This document shows positions 5,730 through 9,540 of a stretch of DNA of 9,540 nucleotides, in pieces. The notes under the pieces were generated by a model. It saw only the letters and a list, made by a program, of their open reading frames with translations. It had not been told where the DNA came from and searched no databases. Both the position numbers and the translations under genes were made by a program. Origin of the DNA: Akkermansiaceae bacterium. Its GTDB lineage: Bacteria; Verrucomicrobiota; Verrucomicrobiia; Verrucomicrobiales; Akkermansiaceae. Each line of letters opens with the position of its first letter. Position 1 is the stretch's first letter. Where the stretch lies: assembly GCA_025457805.1 (NCBI GenBank), contig JALOTR010000058.1, forward strand, positions 1 through 9,540, written 5' to 3'.

Positions 5730-6787
5730 AGTTCGCCAAACACCATCGTGCCGCTGGCGGTTTGCAGCGTGCTGACGACGATCACCTCGGCGGTGGAGCC
5801 GATTTTGGAAACCGCGTGGTTGACCACAATCATCGTGCCATCCGGCAGATAACCCACACCTTGGTGGTCTTCCTTGCCGGTGCGCACCAAGGCGAGACGA
5901 ATCCGCTGGCCGAGCGCCACGGCGGGTTTGAGTGCTTCATCGAGTTCGTGAATGTTGAGAACATCCACGCCTTGGAGCTTGGCGACTTTTGTTAGATTTT
6001 CATCCACTGTCATCAATCGCGCACCGAGCATGCGGGTGGTTTCAATGAGGCGGGAGTTGAGGGTTTCCGCATCCTGGGCGTTGCGGGTGTCGTGCACGGA
6101 GACCTGGATATCCGGATCCTTCTGCATGCGTTCGAGGCAATCGAGCCCACGCTGGCCGCGCTGGCGGGTGCCATTGGAGCCGGAGTCCGCCATGGCTTGG
6201 AGTTCGTCCAACACAAAGCGCGGCACCACCAGACGACCATGCAGGAATCCCGAGTGCAGGATGCCGATCACCCGCCCGTCGATCACCGCGTCCGGATCGA
6301 GCACCACCGGCTGGCCGGTGGAGGCATCCTGGCGGAAACGCACATAAGGAATGATGAATGCGAAATCATCACGATTTCCCCGCAGGGAGAGGACGGCACC
6401 GAGGAATCCGAGGCTTGCGAACAAAGTCACATCGAGTGCGAGCCGCAGTGCATTGACGACGACCTCGCTGTTTTCCTTGGACTCCAATTGATCGCGGAAG
6501 GCGAGTTCGAGGAGATTGGAAATTTGCACCCGCGTGAGCAACCAGGCACATAACAAGCCGACTGCCAGACCGAAGGTGGCGGTGGAAAATCCCCGCAGCG
6601 TGAAGCCCTTCATCAAGGTTTCCACCCAGATGAACAATGCCGCCACACCGAGCCCGCCGAGGATGCCGGTGGAGAGCGGGATTTCCAGCATCGTGCCCTT
6701 GGTGCTCAGCGCGATGGCCACACCGGCGGCTTCACATACCAAAAGATAAGTGAGACGTGCGACATTGACGGATGGAGAAGAACCCAT
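5717..6787 (-). CDS. Membrane-anchored PIN/TRAM domain protein (YacL type)
   Basis: A 356-residue protein with the architecture of Bacillus YacL and its relatives. Four membrane segments (about 12-28, 39-57, 68-86, 114-135) precede a PIN nuclease domain (about 160-285) and a C-terminal TRAM domain (about 290-352). PIN motifs seen are VVLDPDAVIDGRV with Asp164, VVPRFVLDELQ with Glu195, and MTVDENLTKVA with Asp262. The TRAM part shows GKEDHQGVGYLPDGTMIVV, which closely follows known PIN/TRAM proteins, and an ending of QTASGTMVFGEL. The Asp normally found in the VDxKL helix appears as Asn244 (LNSRL), so one of the four usual metal-binding acids may be missing. PIN domains are usually RNases and TRAM binds RNA, but the substrate of YacL-type proteins is not established. 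No Shine-Dalgarno sequence precedes ATG 6787. It lies 90 bp after the RND permease on the same strand and may be co-transcribed with it. Confidence 0.9.
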   Translation of the reverse strand: MGSSPSVNVARLTYLLVCEAAGVAIALSTKGTMLEIPLSTGILGGLGVAALFIWVETLMKGFTLRGFSTATFGLAVGLLCAWLLTRVQISNLLELAFRDQLESKENSEVVVNALRLALDVTLFASLGFLGAVLSLRGNRDDFAFIIPYVRFRQDASTGQPVVLDPDAVIDGRVIGILHSGFLHGRLVVPRFVLDELQAMADSGSNGTRQRGQRGLDCLERMQKDPDIQVSVHDTRNAQDAETLNSRLIETTRMLGARLMTVDENLTKVAKLQGVDVLNIHELDEALKPAVALGQRIRLALVRTGKEDHQGVGYLPDGTMIVVNHAVSKIGSTAEVIVVSTLQTASGTMVFGELYTG

Positions 6788-6791
6788 GGAC

Positions 6792-6822
6792 TTGATACGC
6801 AGGATGTTCGCTCATGTTGCAA
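6792..6822 (-). promoter_or_regulatory. Weak candidate promoter for the PIN/TRAM gene
   Basis: On the minus strand TTGCAA (6822-6817) and TATCAA (6797-6792) are separated by 19 nt, with the -10-like box ending 4 nt before ATG 6787. The match is modest and the spacer is long. It resembles the arrangement before 3404, again suggesting a leaderless start, but chance is a fair explanation for a 90-bp gap. Confidence 0.2.
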
Positions 6823-6839
6823 GCCCGGGGCAAGGCGAA

Positions 6840-6854
6840 TCCCACGAAGCGGGA
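6840..6854 (-). other. Short RNA hairpin after the RND permease gene
   Basis: Read on the minus strand, TCCCGCTTCGTGGGA can fold into a 6-bp stem (one G-U wobble) with a 3-nt loop. It begins 23 nt after the RND permease stop codon. No T-tract follows, so it is at best a weak terminator or an mRNA 3'-end stabiliser. Confidence 0.25.
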
Positions 6855-6877
6855 GCGGCATCCACCTTCATGCGATT

Positions 6878-9540
6878 TCAGCCATGATGAGGGTCCGGGG
6901 CGGGGGCGGATTCCGGTTGGGGCGTGCTGGCTTTTTTCGCGGCGCTGCGGTCGGCGAAACGTTGCACGAATACATAACAAACCGGGATCAGGAACAGTCC
7001 GATCAGAGTGGAAATGGTCATGCCGAAGACCACGCCAGTGCCCATGGTGCTGCGCGAAGCGGCACCGGAGCCGGTGGCGAGCATGAGCGGGACGCAGCCA
7101 AGAATGAAGGCGAAGGAAGTCATGAGAATCGGCCGCAGGCGGAGCTTTGCACCGATCAGGGCGGCTTCGAGTGTGGGCATGCCTTCGTCGCGTTTCATTT
7201 TGGCAAATTCCACGATGAGGATGGCATTCTTGGCGGCGAGGCCGATGAGCATGACAAGTCCCACCTGGGCATAGACATTCATTTCATAGTTGCGAAGCAG
7301 CAGGCCGACCATCGTTCCAAGGATGACCGTGGGCACGGATAGGAGAACGGCGAATGGCAGGGACCAGCTTTCGTATTGCGCCGCAAGAAGCAGGAACACA
7401 AAGATGATGGCCATTCCGAAAATCAAGCCGGCCTGGCCCTCGGATTTCTTTTCCTGAAGCGTCAGGCCGGACCATTCATATCCCACGTTGGCAGGCATCT
7501 CCGCCATGACTTCCTCCATGGCCTTGATTGCCTGGGCGGAACTATAACCTGGTGCCGGAGATCCCATCATTTCCGCGGACAGGAAAAGATTGAAGCGGGT
7601 GACAAAGTTCGGCCCGGACATCTTGGAAACATTCACCAAAGTGCTGAGAGGAACCATGCCGCCATTGTTGTTGCGAACATAGAATTTCCCGATGTCATCC
7701 GGCGAGTTGGTATATTGGGGTTCGGCTTGAAGGAAGACTTTGTAAACGCGGCCGAATTTCACAAAATCATTCACATAGAGTCCGCTCAGATAAGCTTGGA
7801 GAGTCTGGAACACACTGTCCACCGGCACGCCGAGCGTGCGGGCTTTCTCGCGATCGAGTTCCACCTTCACCTGCGGTGTGGAGGGTTGGAAGGTCGTGGT
7901 GACACGGCCGATTTCCGGACGCTTGGAAGCAGCGGCGATCACCTGGTTCACATAACCCGAGAGTTGATCGACACTTCCTCCCGACTTATCCTGGAGCTGC
8001 ATGGTGAAGCCGGAGACGTTGCCATAACCGGGAAGTGCGGGTGGCCCGAAGGCAAAGACGCGTGCGCCGGGGATGGCATAGAATTTTTTGTTCCACTCGG
8101 CGACGAGCGCCTTGGCGTGGAGTTTGGGGTCCTTGCGTTCTTCCCAGTCATCAAGCCCCACGAACATGAGCGCGGAATTGGAGAAACTGAGCGAGTTGAG
8201 GATGTTCATGCCGGAGATGGCGAGGGCGGAGCGCACACCCTTAGTGTTTCCGACGATCTGCTCGACCTGTTTCAACAACTCATCCGAGCGTTGCAGGGAG
8301 GCACCCTGCGGAAGCTCGACGGCAACAAACAGATAACCTTTGTCCTCATCCGGGATGAAACCGCCGGGCACTACCTTGCCAAGCGCATAGATGCCGCCGC
8401 ACACCACCACCAGCAGCAACATCGAGCGCGCCGCCTTGCGGGTAAGGCCACCGACGATGGAGCCATATCCTTCCGTGATCCAATCGAAGAACTGGTTGAA
8501 CTTTTTGAAGAACCACGCGATCGGGCCACGACCCGGTTTCGGCGCACGCAGCAGCATGGCGGACAGCGCGGGGCTGAGTGTGAGCGCGTTGATGGCGGAG
8601 AAAATGACCGATACTGCGATGGTGAGGGCGAATTGTTGATAGAGCGCTCCGGTGACGCCGCCCATGAATGCAACGGGCACAAAGACCGCACAGAGGATCA
8701 GCGCGATGGCGACCACCGGACCTGACACCTCCTTCATGGCCTGCCTCGTGGCATCGATTGGCGATTTCCCATGCTCGATGTGATGCTGCACGGCCTCGAC
8801 CACCACGATGGCATCATCGACGACGATGCCGATGGCAAGCACCAGCCCGAACATCGTGAGCGTGTTCACACTGAAGCCCAGCAAGGGGAATGCGATGAAA
8901 ACACCTAACAAAGACACCGGCACCGTAAGCATCGGGATGATGGTGGCGCGGAAACTCTGGAGGAAGATATAAACCACCACGAGCACGAGGATGATGGCCT
9001 CGAAGAGCGTGTGCACGATCGACTCCATGGATGCCTTGATGGGCAAGGTGGAATCCAGAGTGATGCTGTATTCCATATCCGGAGGGAAACGGGTGGCCGC
9101 TTCATCGAGGATTTTCTTCACGTTGTCCGCCGTCTGGATGGCATTGGCACCTGGAGCAAGATAAACACCGAGCGCACCAGCGGGAGCCCTGTCGAGACGG
9201 GCGCGCAAGGCATAAGTCTGTGCTCCCAGATCCACACGGCCCACATCCTTGATCTTCACTTGCTGGCCATCCGCGCTGGAGCGAACGATGATCTCCTCAA
9301 ACTCCTTGGGCTCGCGCAGCAAGCCTTGGGCGCGGATGTTAAACTGGCTTTCCTGACCCGGCGGCGCGGGTTCCGCCCCGATAGTTCCTGCGGGTGCCTG
9401 TGCGTTCTGCTCCTTGATGGCGTTGGATACATCCTGCGGAGTGACACCGAGTGATGCGAGTTTCTCGGGGTCCAGCCAGACGCGCATCGAATAATCCTGC
9501 GCGGTGAAATTCTTCACATAGCCCACGCCCGACTCCACGC
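6878..9540 (-). CDS. RND multidrug efflux permease, AcrB/HAE1 type (N-terminal end outside window)
   Basis: Inner-membrane proton-driven pump subunit that exports hydrophobic compounds with a periplasmic adaptor and an outer-membrane channel. About 886 residues are visible, starting in the porter domain (SGVGYVKNF, equivalent to roughly residue 167 of AcrB); the frame continues past the window edge, so about 150-170 N-terminal residues are missing. The proton-relay aspartates are present as VVDDAIVVVE (visible residues 241-242, codons at 8813-8818), with the partner lysine at 770 in LAAKNAILIVEFAK. Other typical blocks are NTLTMFGLVLAIG, FVPVAFMGGVTGALY, YVNDFVKFGRVYKV, AAQYESWSLPF and RLRPILMTSFAFILG. 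The C-terminus ends with a Pro/Ala-rich tail (STPQPESAPAPDPHHG). No adaptor or channel gene follows; an adaptor gene would be expected upstream, beyond the window. Family assignment is secure; substrate range cannot be told. Confidence 0.96.
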   Translation of the reverse strand, partial: VESGVGYVKNFTAQDYSMRVWLDPEKLASLGVTPQDVSNAIKEQNAQAPAGTIGAEPAPPGQESQFNIRAQGLLREPKEFEEIIVRSSADGQQVKIKDVGRVDLGAQTYALRARLDRAPAGALGVYLAPGANAIQTADNVKKILDEAATRFPPDMEYSITLDSTLPIKASMESIVHTLFEAIILVLVVVYIFLQSFRATIIPMLTVPVSLLGVFIAFPLLGFSVNTLTMFGLVLAIGIVVDDAIVVVEAVQHHIEHGKSPIDATRQAMKEVSGPVVAIALILCAVFVPVAFMGGVTGALYQQFALTIAVSVIFSAINALTLSPALSAMLLRAPKPGRGPIAWFFKKFNQFFDWITEGYGSIVGGLTRKAARSMLLLVVVCGGIYALGKVVPGGFIPDEDKGYLFVAVELPQGASLQRSDELLKQVEQIVGNTKGVRSALAISGMNILNSLSFSNSALMFVGLDDWEERKDPKLHAKALVAEWNKKFYAIPGARVFAFGPPALPGYGNVSGFTMQLQDKSGGSVDQLSGYVNQVIAAASKRPEIGRVTTTFQPSTPQVKVELDREKARTLGVPVDSVFQTLQAYLSGLYVNDFVKFGRVYKVFLQAEPQYTNSPDDIGKFYVRNNNGGMVPLSTLVNVSKMSGPNFVTRFNLFLSAEMMGSPAPGYSSAQAIKAMEEVMAEMPANVGYEWSGLTLQEKKSEGQAGLIFGMAIIFVFLLLAAQYESWSLPFAVLLSVPTVILGTMVGLLLRNYEMNVYAQVGLVMLIGLAAKNAILIVEFAKMKRDEGMPTLEAALIGAKLRLRPILMTSFAFILGCVPLMLATGSGAASRSTMGTGVVFGMTISTLIGLFLIPVCYVFVQRFADRSAAKKASTPQPESAPAPDPHHG

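Noticed and set aside
5816..5827. Perfect short inverted repeat GTGGT-TG-ACCAC as an operator or terminator
   Set aside because: It lies inside the TRAM-domain coding sequence (VVNHAV), is short and has no T-tract; coincidence is likely.
7376..8725. 449-codon open frame on the + strand opposite the RND permease
   Set aside because: It is fully antisense to a strongly conserved AcrB-type gene, and its His/Glu/Arg-rich translation looks like the complement of that gene, with no domain recognisable.

Overview
The window is ordinary bacterial chromosome, almost completely coding, with moderately high GC. It carries eight protein genes and no recognisable RNA gene, insertion sequence, CRISPR array or prophage. 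Almost no start codon has a clear Shine-Dalgarno sequence, and the mix of lineage-specific lipoproteins, a YacL-type PIN/TRAM protein and a DUF2868 protein suggests a Verrucomicrobiota-like Gram-negative bacterium. That taxonomic call is an inference from style, not from a marker gene. Two lipoprotein signal sequences and an AcrB-type pump require a diderm envelope.

Layout. Positions 1-1348 (+) hold the 3' third of leuS (leucyl-tRNA synthetase), followed after 20 bp by a small lipoprotein of unknown family. Positions 1415-3268 (-) hold a 617-residue protein made of two consecutive nucleotidyltransferase units of the YcgL/RlaP type, each with its own GS and DxD signature. A 135-bp divergent gap follows, with a plausible sigma70-type promoter whose -10 box lies only 5 nt before the next ATG. 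Positions 3404-5729 (+) form a likely three-gene operon: a lipoprotein with an RbsD/FucU (sugar mutarotase) fold but altered active-site residues, a 96-residue stand-alone RNase III-fold protein with Mini-III-like motifs, and a DUF2868 membrane protein. Positions 5717-6787 (-) hold a membrane-anchored PIN/TRAM protein whose 3' end overlaps the DUF2868 gene tail to tail by 13 bp. Positions 6878-9540 (-) hold most of an AcrB-type RND efflux permease, cut at its N-terminal end by the window edge.

How they fit together. The genes do not make one obvious pathway. LeuRS and the RND pump are standard housekeeping and efflux genes. RNA is a recurring theme (LeuRS, a predicted RNA-repair nucleotidyltransferase, an RNase III fold, a PIN nuclease), but these genes lie in different transcription units, so a shared system is speculation. 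The items most worth a second look are the double RlaP-type protein and the apparently non-canonical, membrane-anchored RbsD/FucU-like protein. I saw no convincing undescribed defence or mobile system.
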